The position numbers and the translations under genes are program-made. From the NCBI RefSeq assembly GCF_900115545.1, contig NZ_FOWV01000009.1, positions 140,226 through 204,225 of the forward strand: a DNA stretch of 64,000 bases, read 5' to 3'. Below the pieces are notes generated by a model that did no database searches, had not been told where the DNA came from, and saw nothing but the letters and a program-made list of their open reading frames with translations. Shown here one piece after another: positions 53,459-63,453 of this stretch (within the stretch, counting starts at the first letter, position 1; every line of letters starts with the position of its first letter). Source of the stretch: Ralstonia sp. NFACC01 (lineage in GTDB: Bacteria; Pseudomonadota; Gammaproteobacteria; Burkholderiales; Burkholderiaceae).

Positions 53459-54364
53459 CTAGCCTGCAGGCAGGTTCTCGACGCAGAAATCGATAAACGC
53501 ATGCACCTTCGCCGGCAGGTAGCGGCGCGACGGATACAGCGCGTACAGCGCAAAGCGCTCGTCCGGCCAATCAGGGAATAGGTCGACCAGCTGACCGCTA
53601 CGCCGCAACTCTTCTGTACCGAGCGCCATCACCTGGGCAATACCAGCGCCGGCAACGCATGCCGCATGCATCGTGCGCACGTCCGACACCATCAACCGCC
53701 CGGCGGGCCGGATCTCGATGCGTTCATTCTGGCGCCAGAACTCCCACTCGTAGGGGCGCCCCGTCACCGGGTTGTAGAACAGGATGCGCTCGTGTGAAGG
53801 CACATCGCGTGGGTGTGCCGGCTTGCCGCGCCGCGCGATGTAATCCGGCGATGCCACCGTCACGATGCGCGTTTCGACCAGCTTGCGCGCCACGAACGAA
53901 CCCACGGGCGGCGGCCCGAAGCGAATCGCCAGATCAAACCCGTCGGCCACCAGATCGCCGACGTCGTCCCGCATGATCAGTTCAAGCGACAAGTCCGGGT
54001 GGCGCTCCAAAAAACCGGCCACCGGCGTCGCGAGGGCCATCCGCGAGAAAAACGGATCGACATTCACCCGCAAACGCCCTTGCACCGTGCCAACTGCACC
54101 CGAGGCCATCGCTGCGGCGTCGGCGATGCCCGTCAGGTGCGGGCTGACCTGTTCGTAGAGGCGACGGCCTTCGTCGGTGAGCGTGAGCGAACGCGTCGTC
54201 CGCTCAATCAGCCGCACGCCTATGCGCGCTTCCAACCGGCTGACGGCGCGACTCACTCCGGACGGTGACAACCCGAGCGCATCGGCCGCGCGCACGAAGC
54301 TGCCGCTTTCCACGACGGCCGCCAACAGCGTAATGCCGGAGAACAATTGCCCATCGAACGTCAT
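53459..54364 (-). CDS. LysR-family regulator
   Basis: A 301-residue LysR protein of the single-enzyme-controlling type (PgrR/DmlR-like): MTFDGQLFSGITLLAAVVES at the start, HTH SFVRAADALGLSPSGVSRAV (about 21-40), effector domain about 90-298 with DLAIRFGPPPVGSFVARKLV. It is divergently transcribed from the aldo/keto reductase gene at 54496 across 131 bp, which it probably regulates. Confidence 0.88.
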   Translation of the reverse strand: MTFDGQLFSGITLLAAVVESGSFVRAADALGLSPSGVSRAVSRLEARIGVRLIERTTRSLTLTDEGRRLYEQVSPHLTGIADAAAMASGAVGTVQGRLRVNVDPFFSRMALATPVAGFLERHPDLSLELIMRDDVGDLVADGFDLAIRFGPPPVGSFVARKLVETRIVTVASPDYIARRGKPAHPRDVPSHERILFYNPVTGRPYEWEFWRQNERIEIRPAGRLMVSDVRTMHAACVAGAGIAQVMALGTEELRRSGQLVDLFPDWPDERFALYALYPSRRYLPAKVHAFIDFCVENLPAG

Positions 54365-54495
54365 GCAATCCCTTCCCTTTCGTGGCTATTGCGGGAATTT
54401 TTTCACGAATGATTTGCATGGTACGCACTTTATTCAAAGATCGGCAATCGGCACCATGGCCCTCCAACATTCATGGCAAACCGAAGGAGCCGCAC

Positions 54496-55329
54496 ATGCA
54501 AGAAGCATTGAAGACGCAAGGTGTTTCCATTCCCAGGCTGGGCCTCGGCACATTCCGCGTGGCGAGCAACGTCTGTCAGCCCGTCGTCGAGAGCGCGCTG
54601 GCGCTGGGCTATCGGCACATCGACACCGCCACGATGTATGCCAACGAAGATGCCGTCGGCGCGGCCATCGCCGCCTCGGGCCTGCCGCGTGAAGAGATGT
54701 TCGTCACCACAAAGGTCTGGCATGACCAGCTTGCGCCGCGCGCCGTTCCTCTGGCGTTGGAGCAGAGCCTTGCCAAGCTGAAACTCGATTACGTCGACTT
54801 GTATCTCGTCCACTGGCCCGCGCCCGGCATGGACATGGCGGCGACGATGGAAGCGATGATGGCGCTGCGTGAAAGCGGCCGCGTGCGGGCCATTGGCGTG
54901 TGTAATTTCAACCTGCCGATGCTCAAAACCGCCATCGACACGATCGGCGCACCCCTCGCGTGCGTGCAGGTGGAATACCACCCGTTTTTGGACCAATCGG
55001 CGCTGCTGCACTACCTGCGCGGCAAGGGCATTCCGCTTACCGCCTACGCGCCGCTGGCGCAAGGGCGCGCGGCCGAAGATGCTACGCTGCAGGCGATTGG
55101 CCGCAAGCATGGCGCTTCGGCATCACAGGTGGCCATTGCATGGTTGCTGGAGCAACCTGACGTGATCGCCATCCCCAAGGCCCAGCGGCGTGAAAGCCAG
55201 CAGGCGAACCTTGACGCGCTGCGCTTGCGCTTGGACGACGCAGACCGTGTCGCCATTGCCGCCTTGCCGAAGACGCTGCGTTACGTACAGCCAGCCTTCG
55301 CGCCCGATTGGGATGCCGTGCCAGCCTAA
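54496..55329 (+). CDS. Aldo/keto reductase (DkgB-like)
   Basis: A 277-residue AKR: GLGTFRVASN (about 15-24), catalytic Asp and Tyr in YRHIDTATMYANEDAVGAAI (about 43-62), Lys in FVTTKVWHDQLAP (about 77) and His in LYLVHWPAPG (about 108). IPKAQRRESQQANLDALRLR binds NADPH. It is likely an aldehyde or 2,5-diketo-gluconate-type reductase. The ATG at 54496 follows GAAGGAG. Its stop overlaps the convergent transporter stop by 4 bp. Confidence 0.9.
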   Translation: MQEALKTQGVSIPRLGLGTFRVASNVCQPVVESALALGYRHIDTATMYANEDAVGAAIAASGLPREEMFVTTKVWHDQLAPRAVPLALEQSLAKLKLDYVDLYLVHWPAPGMDMAATMEAMMALRESGRVRAIGVCNFNLPMLKTAIDTIGAPLACVQVEYHPFLDQSALLHYLRGKGIPLTAYAPLAQGRAAEDATLQAIGRKHGASASQVAIAWLLEQPDVIAIPKAQRRESQQANLDALRLRLDDADRVAIAALPKTLRYVQPAFAPDWDAVPA

Positions 55330-56483
55330 CGCAGCCACATCAGCCACGCGTACACGATGCCCGCCGCAGCCAAGAGAAACGGCATCGAGTACACGTGAAA
55401 TACCCACCAGGCACGACGGTCACCCAGCATGCGTAACGCAATCAGGTTGGCCAATGACCCGATCAGCGTGCCAAATCCGCCCACGCTGACCGCGAAGGCA
55501 ATCATCGGCCAGTCGTGCGAATACTCGGCCAGCAGGATCGCCGCCGGCACGTTGCTGATGATTTGCGACACGCCAATGCCCGCCCAATACAGATGCATGG
55601 GATTGCTCAACGCCAGCGCATCCAGCGCCTGCCGCACGATGCCAAGCTGCGCCACCAGCCGCAGGTCAATGAACATCAGCATGAACACGAGCAGCAGGCC
55701 CCAGTCCACTCGGGCCAGCACATAGCGCGCGCCGATCAGGTACAGCACGATCAACCCGGCCGCCGCCACCAGCGGATGGCCCAGATCGGTCAGCACCAGA
55801 AACGGCACGTACAGCACGAGCGCCGGCACAAGCAGGCGCTTGTGTAACTCCACGTCGCCGGTTTCACTGTGCAGATGGATTTCGTGCGAGGCAAACGCCA
55901 GCCACGTTACCACCAGCAGCAAGGCCATCAGCAGCACGATCATCGGCGTCATCTGCCAGACAAACGCACCAAACGACAGCCCCGATTGATGCCACAGGAA
56001 GAGGTTCTGCGGGTTGCCGATCGGCGTGAGCGCGGAGCCCGCATTGACCGCCAGCGCCTCGAATATCACCAGCCGCGCCACCGGCAGACTGGCCACCTGC
56101 CGCAAGCCGACGGTGAGCGGCACGATCACGAACAACGCCACATCGTTGGTCAACACGGTCGATAGCGCTGCCGAAGCCGCTACCAGGCTGAGTGCCAGCA
56201 CACGCTGGCTGCTGGCTACTTCGACGAGGCGCCGGCCGAGCAGCTGCAGCATGCCGCTGGCCTCAACCGCCTTGGTCAAGATGAGCAAACCGGCCAACGC
56301 GGCAATGGTGTGCCAATCAATGAGTGCCGGATATTCAATGATGCGCCGGGGTGCCGCGAGCGTCAGCGCGCCGCAGATGGCCAACAGCGACCAGAAAAAA
56401 ACGTCTTGTTTAAGGCTGTGCCAGAACGGCGGGTGTTGCGACACGGCTTGCGCCATATGCGTGCGTGGCGGATCGCCGTTCAT
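55326..56483 (-). CDS. SLC13/ArsB-like anion transporter
   Basis: A 385-residue membrane protein with about 10-12 helices. LTNDVALFVIVPLTVGLRQV (about 120-139) and GSALTPIGNPQNLFLWHQSG (about 158-177) are hallmark motifs of the ArsB/NhaD/SLC13 permease group, and the second-half counterpart is SQIISNVPAAILLAEYSHDW. The protein probably transports an anion; arsenite and sulfate are both possible. The start is uncertain between 56483 and 56456 because neither has a good ribosome binding site. Confidence 0.82.
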   Translation of the reverse strand: MNGDPPRTHMAQAVSQHPPFWHSLKQDVFFWSLLAICGALTLAAPRRIIEYPALIDWHTIAALAGLLILTKAVEASGMLQLLGRRLVEVASSQRVLALSLVAASAALSTVLTNDVALFVIVPLTVGLRQVASLPVARLVIFEALAVNAGSALTPIGNPQNLFLWHQSGLSFGAFVWQMTPMIVLLMALLLVVTWLAFASHEIHLHSETGDVELHKRLLVPALVLYVPFLVLTDLGHPLVAAAGLIVLYLIGARYVLARVDWGLLLVFMLMFIDLRLVAQLGIVRQALDALALSNPMHLYWAGIGVSQIISNVPAAILLAEYSHDWPMIAFAVSVGGFGTLIGSLANLIALRMLGDRRAWWVFHVYSMPFLLAAAGIVYAWLMWLR

Positions 56484-56583
56484 ACAAAAGGGAAAGGAAA
56501 CGTTAGCGCAAACGCGCACAAACCAGCTGGGCGCGGTTTGCCCGGCCGATTGTAGTGCGACGGCTTCCTGCGCTCAATCGCAA

Positions 56584-56607
56584 GCCGGGCACACTTACGT
56601 GCCCGGC
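56584..56607. other. GC-rich hairpin downstream of the XRE gene
   Basis: GCCGGGCAC, loop ACTTAC, GTGCCCGGC, within 25 bp after the XRE gene stop on the minus strand. No T-tract follows, so its role as a terminator is uncertain. Confidence 0.45.
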
Positions 56608-56628
56608 CTATACCAGAGAAGGTTCAGC

Positions 56629-57162
56629 TTACGATTCGCGCGAACCCGAACCGCCCGGACGATCTGAGCCTCCCGACGAACCGCCAGCACCCGGCCGGTC
56701 CGAAGAAGACGTCATGCGCGAGCGGTCTTCTGCGCTGCTGCCGGCATGCGGCGCACCTTGCTGGCCCGCTTGGCTATGCGACGCGCCCGGATGATAGGCC
56801 GACTGCGGATGGCGCTCCGGCCCGCGATACTGGCCTGCCAGGCCATGACCGCCACCGGTGCCGCCCATCGCGCCGTGCTCTGAACGTTCGTGGCTGGCTT
56901 CCGCTCCGCCGCCTTGCGTCGGCTGCGCCGGGTGATTGGCGATCACGCGCTCGATCTCGGCCACGGCTTCGCGCGGCGCCAGAACGACCTCCAGCCCCAG
57001 CGCGCCGGCCACGGCCATCAGCGTCGACAGGCGGGGATCGGCACGACCGGATTCCGCGCGCAAATACGCTTCGCGAGAGATACCGGCCATCTTGGCGACA
57101 TCTTCCTGTTTGAGCTTGCGCGACTTGCGCAGACTGTGTAACTGCTTGAAAGGCTGTTCCAT
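56629..57162 (-). CDS. XRE-family regulator with a long disordered tail
   Basis: A 177-residue protein: an XRE helix-turn-helix (LHSLRKSRKLKQEDVAKMAG, then ISREAYLRAESGRADPRLST, about 8-47) followed by a short helix region to about 80. The last 95 residues are low-complexity Gly, Ser, His and Pro (SERSEHGAMGGTGGGHG, GAGGSSGGSDRPGGSGS), predicted disordered. The start at 57162 follows AGGAG. No toxin gene is adjacent, so it is not an obvious antitoxin. Function of the tail is unknown. Confidence 0.85.
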   Translation of the reverse strand: MEQPFKQLHSLRKSRKLKQEDVAKMAGISREAYLRAESGRADPRLSTLMAVAGALGLEVVLAPREAVAEIERVIANHPAQPTQGGGAEASHERSEHGAMGGTGGGHGLAGQYRGPERHPQSAYHPGASHSQAGQQGAPHAGSSAEDRSRMTSSSDRPGAGGSSGGSDRPGGSGSRES

Positions 57163-57685
57163 CTGTTCGCTCCTGCACCTGAGATGGGAAACACCGCCGG
57201 GTCTGGACCCGAACGATGGGCTGAAAATATGCGGGTCCGGTGGCTGCACCTTCATCCGCGGTCATGCACAACACGGCAACAGCGGCGGTTCATCTATGCA
57301 CGCCGTTGCACACGTTTTTTGGGGCGGCCTCCGTGATGTGTTTTCTACAGAGTAGACGTAATTTCGACTGCACCCAATATCGACGCGTGATGAAAGCGCA
57401 TCTCATCAACCCTGTTTATGGTGACAAGACATCCCGAGGGTCGGTTCCCTCGTAGATGCCGTTTACTTCGCTTGTCAGGCTCTTTTTGTGACGCCTCAAG
57501 CGCAAATCCTTGCACCCGCACCACACTTCGTCGATCCGCGCTTGCCCTATCCACCAATCGGAGGGTGCTCTGCGGGAGAGAACCGCCTGAGCCTCCTGTG
57601 CCGTCGTCGGGCGACTGCGCGCGCCTCTCGTCACGCAATTGCCGTGCCGGAGGTGACGCGACGGGCAGTTGTGGGTAGGGAGGGA
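57163..57685. other. Intergenic region before dnaE2
   Basis: A 523-bp gap between the XRE gene promoter and the end of dnaE2. Frames across it (57345-57638 on the minus strand, 57488 onward on the plus strand) have no ribosome binding site or family match and mostly overlap dnaE2. Nothing else recognised. Confidence 0.5.
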
Positions 57686-60600
57686 TTAATGGAAATCGCG
57701 GCTGGAAGTGGCGAGGCGCCCCAGAAGTGGGGTCAGATCCACCAGATGCTGAGCGACAAGGTGCCGGGTCTCGCGCTCACATTGCCATTTGCCGTAGACG
57801 CCCAGCAACTGCGCGTTCAGCACTTCGCGTCGCTGACGCTCGATCAAGTGCGGCCAGAGGATGACGTTGATGGCGCCCGTCTCGTCTTCAATGGAAACGA
57901 AGATGGTGCCGTTGGCGGTGCCCGGTCGCTGCCGCACCGTGACAATGCCGCAAGCGCGCGCCAGTTGCCCGTTACGATAGCCGGCCAGCGTGGCGGCGGT
58001 GGCAAAACGCATGCGGTCGAGCCGTGCGCGCAGCAGCCCTACCGGATGACTCTGCAGCGACAACCCCAGGCTGCCGTAATCGGCCATCACTTCTTCACCA
58101 ATGGGCGGTGCGGGCAGCACGAGCGGCGCTTCCACCGGACGGGCCTGGCGTAGCAACGCGTGATCCTGGCCGGGCTCCTGCAGGGCGAGCGTTTGCCATA
58201 GCGCCTGACGACGGTGGCCGGCCAGCGGCTTGAGCGCATTGGCAGCGGCCAGCACGTTCAGGTCGTGGCGATCGAGTGCCGCGCGCTGGGCCAGATCTTC
58301 CACGCTGGTAAAAGGAGCCTGAGCCCGAGCCGCTTCGATGCGCTCGGCGGCCGGCTTGCGCATGCCCCGAATGCGATTCAACCCCAGGCGGATGTCGGGC
58401 TGCACCACGCCATTCTCACCGACCTCGCCATCGGCGCGGGGATGCAGCGTGCTATCCCATACGCTGGCCGTCACGTCCGCCGGCAGCACGCGCACATGGT
58501 TACGCCGGGCTTCCTGCACCAGTTGCGACGGTGAATAGAACCCCATGGGCTGACTGTTGAGCAACGCCGCAAAGAACGCCGCCGGCTCGTGGCACTTCAG
58601 GAAGCTGCTGACGTAAGCCAGCTTGGCAAAGCCTGCCGCGTGGCTTTCGGGGAAGCCGTATTCGGCAAAACCTTCCATCTGCTTGCATAGCGCTTCGACA
58701 AAAGCGGGGTCGTAGCGCCTCTTGACGACCATCGCATGCACCAAGCGCTCCTGATGCTGTGTGAGATTGCCCTTGCGCTTCCAGGCGGCCATGTCGCGAC
58801 GTAATTGGTCAGCATCATCCGCAGTGAAATCGCCGGCCTTCATGGCAATCTCCATCACCTGCTCCTGGAAGATCGGCACACCCAGCGTGCGTTCGAGCAC
58901 GGCTTTTACCTCGGGGCCGGGGTAGGTCACGCAATCGGTGTTGCCATTGCGCTTTGCCTCGCGCCGCTGCAGATACGGGTGCACCATGCCGCCCTGGATC
59001 GGCCCGGGCCGTACGATGGCCACCTGGATCACAAGGTCGTAATACTCGCGCGGACGCAGACGCGGCAGCATCGATTGCTGCGCGCGCGATTCGATCTGGA
59101 ACACGCCGATGGTTTCGGCGCGGCAGATCATGTCGTAGGTTTCCTCGTCGTCATCCTGCAAGTGCTGCATGGCGAGCTTGCCGGTTGCGCCGTAGTGCTC
59201 GCGCCGTCCGGGCAACGCGTCCACCATATCGAGCGTGCGGCGAATGGCCGTCAGCATGCCCAGCGCCAGCACGTCCACCTTCAGCAGACGTAGCGATTCG
59301 AGATCATCTTTATCCCACTGGATGACACGGCGGTTCTCCATCGCCGCATTCTCGATTGGCACCAGGCGTGAAAGCTTGCCCTGCGCAATCACGAACCCAC
59401 CCACGTGTTGCGACAGATGGCGCGGAAAACCACGCAACTGATCCACCAGTTGCGCCCAGCGCAGCACCAACGGCGATTCCGGATCGAGACCCTGCTGGCC
59501 TGCGCGCTGGGCAAATTCCTTGCGACTATCCCACCACGCCTGCCCCTTGGCCACCTGCTCGATGATCCCGAGATCAATGCCCAACGCCCGGCCGACGTCA
59601 CGCAGCGCGCTACGCGTGCGATACGTGATGAGTGCGGCCGCCAGCGCGGTACGTGTCACGCCGTACTTGTTGTAGATGTACTGGACGACCTCTTCGCGGC
59701 GCTGGTGCTCGAAATCGACATCGATGTCGGGCGGCTCATTGCGTGCACGCGAAAGAAAGCGCGCGAACAGCGTGTTGCCGCTGTTCGGGTTCACCTCGGT
59801 AATCTGCAGGCAATAGCACACCGCCGAATTGGCCGCCGAGCCACGCCCCTGGCAGAGAATCCCCTGGCTGCGCGCGAACTTCACCACGTCATAGACGGTC
59901 AGGAAGAACGGTTCGTAACCCAGTTCGGCAATCAGTCCGAGTTCTTCCTGGATCTGCGCACGCACCTTCTTCGGCACGCCGTCTGGATAACGCTTTGCGG
60001 CACCGGCCAACGTTTCAGCAAGCAGGTATTCGGCCGGCGTCATGCCTTCCGGCACGACTTCGCTCGGATATTCGTATTCGATCTCTTCAAGGGAAAAATT
60101 GCACAACGCCGCCAATTCCACCGTCCGACGCAGGATCTTGGCACCGCGCTCCCCTTGATAGAGAAACGCGAACTGCATGCGCGTGCGCATCGCTTGTTCA
60201 GCGCTGGGGGCAAGTTCCAGCCCGCATTCAGCAAGCGGCTTGGACAAACGGATGGCGGTCAGCACGTCGTGCAGCGGCTTGCGTTGGCGCGTGTGCATCT
60301 GCACGCCGCCGGTCGCGACCATAGGCACATCGATTTGTTCCGACACCGCCGAGACCGTGCCGCGATGGCGGTCATCTGCATGCCGTAGCGGCAACTCCAG
60401 CGCAATCGATAGCCGCTCACCGAACACGCGCTGGCACCACCACGCCTGAGCCAGCAGTTGCTGCGGGTCGGGATCGTAATCAGGCAGCAGAATCGCCAGG
60501 CAATCGGGCACGCCGCGCAGATGAGCGAGTTCACCTTGGGGCGTAGCCAAATCGTCAGCCAGCAAGCGGTACTCACCCTTGGGGGCTGCCAGCCGCGCGT

Positions 60601-60925
60601 GCGTGATGATCTCGCTCAGGTTGCCGTAACCCTCGATGTTCTGTGCCAGCAGCACCAGCCGCAGCCAGGGTTCGCCATCGGCATTGCGCACCGTAAAGCG
60701 GCTGCCGATGATGAGCTTCAGTTCGTATTCCTTGGAGGCCACAAGCGCTCGCGCGGTGCCGGCGACAGAGCATTCATCGGTCAACGCCAGCGCTTGATAA
60801 CCATACAGCTTGGCGCGCTCCACCAGTTCATGCGGATGCGACGCTCCGGTCAGGAACGTGAAATTGCTGATGCAATGCAGCTCGGCATAGTCGGGCAGAA
60901 CGGGAAGTGGCGTGGGCGAAGTCAT
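57686..60925 (-). CDS. dnaE2: Error-prone DNA polymerase DnaE2 (ImuC)
   Basis: A 1079-residue C-family polymerase. The PHP domain (about 10-230) opens with YAELHCISNFTFLTGASHPH; the palm contains GRGSAANSAVCYCLQIT (about 360) and the catalytic acidic pair NEPPDIDVDFEHQRREEV (about 395-412). FQIESRAQQSMLPRLRPREY (about 600) and PESHAAGFAKLAYVSSFLKC (about 755) follow, then an OB-fold (about 965). It lacks a proofreading subunit and does translesion synthesis in SOS mutagenesis. It follows imuB by 7 bp. Confidence 0.95.
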   Translation of the reverse strand: MTSPTPLPVLPDYAELHCISNFTFLTGASHPHELVERAKLYGYQALALTDECSVAGTARALVASKEYELKLIIGSRFTVRNADGEPWLRLVLLAQNIEGYGNLSEIITHARLAAPKGEYRLLADDLATPQGELAHLRGVPDCLAILLPDYDPDPQQLLAQAWWCQRVFGERLSIALELPLRHADDRHRGTVSAVSEQIDVPMVATGGVQMHTRQRKPLHDVLTAIRLSKPLAECGLELAPSAEQAMRTRMQFAFLYQGERGAKILRRTVELAALCNFSLEEIEYEYPSEVVPEGMTPAEYLLAETLAGAAKRYPDGVPKKVRAQIQEELGLIAELGYEPFFLTVYDVVKFARSQGILCQGRGSAANSAVCYCLQITEVNPNSGNTLFARFLSRARNEPPDIDVDFEHQRREEVVQYIYNKYGVTRTALAAALITYRTRSALRDVGRALGIDLGIIEQVAKGQAWWDSRKEFAQRAGQQGLDPESPLVLRWAQLVDQLRGFPRHLSQHVGGFVIAQGKLSRLVPIENAAMENRRVIQWDKDDLESLRLLKVDVLALGMLTAIRRTLDMVDALPGRREHYGATGKLAMQHLQDDDEETYDMICRAETIGVFQIESRAQQSMLPRLRPREYYDLVIQVAIVRPGPIQGGMVHPYLQRREAKRNGNTDCVTYPGPEVKAVLERTLGVPIFQEQVMEIAMKAGDFTADDADQLRRDMAAWKRKGNLTQHQERLVHAMVVKRRYDPAFVEALCKQMEGFAEYGFPESHAAGFAKLAYVSSFLKCHEPAAFFAALLNSQPMGFYSPSQLVQEARRNHVRVLPADVTASVWDSTLHPRADGEVGENGVVQPDIRLGLNRIRGMRKPAAERIEAARAQAPFTSVEDLAQRAALDRHDLNVLAAANALKPLAGHRRQALWQTLALQEPGQDHALLRQARPVEAPLVLPAPPIGEEVMADYGSLGLSLQSHPVGLLRARLDRMRFATAATLAGYRNGQLARACGIVTVRQRPGTANGTIFVSIEDETGAINVILWPHLIERQRREVLNAQLLGVYGKWQCERETRHLVAQHLVDLTPLLGRLATSSRDFH

Positions 60926-60932
60926 GATGTAC

Positions 60933-62516
60933 CTAGCCGAACAAACCGTGCAGATACCAGCGTGCTTCCTCTTCTGCCGCGTTGGCCTTGCCTGCGGAAA
61001 CGCGCTCGCGATACACCCAGTAACGCTCGCCTTTTTCTCCTGCGGCGATGAAGTAATCGCGTTTGATTAGATCGTCGTCCCACCAGCCGGATTCGATGCG
61101 CTCGGGCATCGACACCAGCCGCAACGGCCCGCGGTAATACGGATAATTCTGACGTGTCAGCAGCGGGATCGGCTTCTCCAGCAACCACAACGGCCGCTCC
61201 GGCTGCTGCGCATGCCATTGCGCCAATGCTTGACGCGCGGCGGCACGGCTCTGCGCGGTGGTCGCGGCATTCACCTCGACCCAGTGGTTGGCGCGCTCGG
61301 GGCGATGGTCGGCACACGGCTGGGGGTGAAGTACGCTCTCGGCACCCAGCCGAGCGATCAGTGTATCGATCAGGCGCGCAGCGTCTTCAGCGCGACCACC
61401 GGGCTCAGGGAACAGCGACTCCGTAGGCGGCGCGAGCGGCGTAGCATCGGTCACCGTCAGGCGCAGTTCGACCACCGGGGCGATCAGCGTGAGCCGATGC
61501 ACGCGCTCGTGCAGCACCCGCGACAAGTGCGCCAGCGTGCGAACCGGCTGCGCCAGCGCGATCTCCACCGGCGTGGAGGAGGCGGCATCTTCACTGCTCC
61601 GGCCGCGCCGGCGTTCGTGCTCCAGCGTCAGTCGATACGTCTTGGCGCCCAACTGAAGCGCCGACAGCCAGCCGACCAGTTGCAACAACAATTGCTCCGA
61701 GGCTGCCAGCACACCTTCCGCGTTATCGATGCGGCCGGGCAACTCCAGCTGCACATCAAAGCGCAACGGCGCGGTAAACCAGGTGAAGCTTTCGTGCCCG
61801 TTGCCATACGCCGCATCGAGCGTATCCACGAGCAACGGCCCGCAGCGCCGCCGCAGGCCGCTACGTGGTAACTCCCGCAAATCGGCCAGCGTGCGGCAGC
61901 CTAGGCCCTCAAGCCAATCGGGCCGCGTGAGTCGCGCCACCGCATCGATCGGCAATTGATCAAGCAACGCCGACAGCCGCTCCTGCCGAACCGCCCTCCT
62001 CGCTCGCCCGTGACGCCCTGCCGTGCGACGACGGCCACGCATCGGCGCCGGCCGCGCACTGGCAAGCCATGCCGCGCCGCGTGCCGTCGGCCCGGTGCCA
62101 AGCTGCGGCATGGCGCCCAACCGAACCGCGCAATACTTCACTGCCCGACACAGCGCGCGATGTCCACCGAACAGGCGCAAGCTGGCTTCCACCTCCAACA
62201 ACACGGTCGCCTCATCCGCCACGTCCAACGTGACATGCGGCGTGAATGCCAGCAGCGCCAGCGCCAGCGATTGCAGCAACCGCGTCTCGGCCGCCACATC
62301 ACGGTCAAGTTGTATAGCGTGCGGTACCAACGCCTGCGCGCCCGCTCGGCGCAGGCCTGCATGTACGCCTTCGCGCATCGCCAAACGGTTGGCCGACACT
62401 ACACGCTCCTGCTCCAGCACCACGACCGGCAAAGGCAGCGCGGCCGGATCAGACCACCGGGGTCGAAGCGCGTCGAGTGGGAGACGGGGCAGATGCACCG
62501 CGATCCAGAACGGCAT
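60933..62516 (-). CDS. imuB: ImuB, catalytically inactive Y-family polymerase homologue
   Basis: A 527-residue Y-family-like protein that lacks the catalytic acidic residues: the N-terminus reads FWIAVHLPRLPLDALRP instead of a DxD-like metal site. It is the mutasome hub that binds ImuA, DnaE2 and the sliding clamp in other bacteria. The C-terminal region ends YFIAAGEKGERYWVYRER, typical of ImuB. ATG 62516 lies 68 bp before the imuA stop; the open frame upstream to 62807 overlaps imuA and is not used. Confidence 0.92.
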   Translation of the reverse strand: MPFWIAVHLPRLPLDALRPRWSDPAALPLPVVVLEQERVVSANRLAMREGVHAGLRRAGAQALVPHAIQLDRDVAAETRLLQSLALALLAFTPHVTLDVADEATVLLEVEASLRLFGGHRALCRAVKYCAVRLGAMPQLGTGPTARGAAWLASARPAPMRGRRRTAGRHGRARRAVRQERLSALLDQLPIDAVARLTRPDWLEGLGCRTLADLRELPRSGLRRRCGPLLVDTLDAAYGNGHESFTWFTAPLRFDVQLELPGRIDNAEGVLAASEQLLLQLVGWLSALQLGAKTYRLTLEHERRRGRSSEDAASSTPVEIALAQPVRTLAHLSRVLHERVHRLTLIAPVVELRLTVTDATPLAPPTESLFPEPGGRAEDAARLIDTLIARLGAESVLHPQPCADHRPERANHWVEVNAATTAQSRAAARQALAQWHAQQPERPLWLLEKPIPLLTRQNYPYYRGPLRLVSMPERIESGWWDDDLIKRDYFIAAGEKGERYWVYRERVSAGKANAAEEEARWYLHGLFG

Positions 62517-63408
62517 GATCGGAAGTGTTTTGATCGGAAACGTCCGACAAAGCGTCGAACGCCACAGAAGACGAAGGAGACGAAAGCGCGGCCAGCAATT
62601 TCGCCGTGGCCGGATCCATGATGAACGGCTCGACCGATGGCACAGGCAACGGACGCACGGAAGCGCGACCGGCCCGAAGCGGATCCGCCAACGGCAGCAG
62701 CAACGGAGATTCACGCAACGGCCCACGCCGCTTGTGGAAGAAGATGGACAGCGCATCGGCGCCAGCTGGCTCCAGCCCAAGCCGCAGCACCGCCGGCGAC
62801 GACTCACGCTGCGCCTGAGCCGGCCGGAACACCCAGATGGCGCTCTCTCCCGCCTGGGCCAACACTTGCAGCCTGCGCAACTCTCCTGGGCGTGCCCGGT
62901 TCAGCCAGATCAGCACACCATCGAAAGCCTTGCTGCGTAGAAGCTGCTCGGCTGCCCATAGAAGATCGGCCGACTCGCCAGCACGCACCCAGACGATTTG
63001 TTCAGGAGAAAAATCCCAACCCACCAGCCTCACTGCATTCGGCAGATGCGGCGGCGCGACCAGCGCGATGCGCCGGGCGTTCGCGCTGAGCGTAGACAAC
63101 GCCGGACGCAGCAATCGGCACTCACCAATACCGGATTGCGGGCACAGCAGCTCGGTCAATCCACCGAGAGGCCAACCACCGCCAGGTAACTCAGCATCCA
63201 ACGCGTCATATCCAGTGGTCAGAACGCGTCCGTCGCCTCGCGCCAGATGGCCTGCATTCCACAACGCCGGATGCAGCGTTTCTGGAGATAACACCGCCGC
63301 CGGAGCTTTCCGCGCCGGCGACCGAGATCTAGGCTCTGTACGCCCCGCGGCGACGGGATATTCCGCCACACCTTCGGCGATGGAAAGAGACGGAGACAAC
63401 GCAAACAT
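62449..63408 (-). CDS. imuA: ImuA, SulA-like/RecA-like mutasome protein
   Basis: A 319-residue protein of the ImuA family (RecA/SulA-like core): HPALWNAGHLARGDGRVLTT (about 46-65), GYDALDAELPGGGWPLGGLTE (about 66-86) and RIALVAPPHLPNAVRLVGWD (about 112-131). It is the first gene of the imuA-imuB-dnaE2 transcript and lies 26 bp downstream of a LexA box. The C-terminal 60 residues are poorly conserved and Ser-rich and overlap imuB. Confidence 0.92.
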   Translation of the reverse strand: MFALSPSLSIAEGVAEYPVAAGRTEPRSRSPARKAPAAVLSPETLHPALWNAGHLARGDGRVLTTGYDALDAELPGGGWPLGGLTELLCPQSGIGECRLLRPALSTLSANARRIALVAPPHLPNAVRLVGWDFSPEQIVWVRAGESADLLWAAEQLLRSKAFDGVLIWLNRARPGELRRLQVLAQAGESAIWVFRPAQAQRESSPAVLRLGLEPAGADALSIFFHKRRGPLRESPLLLPLADPLRAGRASVRPLPVPSVEPFIMDPATAKLLAALSSPSSSVAFDALSDVSDQNTSDHAVLDRGASAPSPTRRASTPVV

Positions 63409-63433
63409 GGAAACGCCAAGGGAAGCCGATGAA

Positions 63434-63453
63434 TACTGTATAAATATACAGTA
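63434..63453. promoter_or_regulatory. LexA (SOS) box upstream of imuA
   Basis: CTGTATAAATATACAG at 63436-63451 is an exact CTGT-N8-ACAG palindrome, the gammaproteobacterial/betaproteobacterial LexA consensus, flanked by TA/TA. It lies 26-45 bp upstream of the imuA start and should make the cassette DNA-damage inducible. Confidence 0.95.

Noticed and set aside
57488..58153. A 221-codon plus-strand frame
   Set aside because: Overlaps dnaE2 antisense and lacks motifs.
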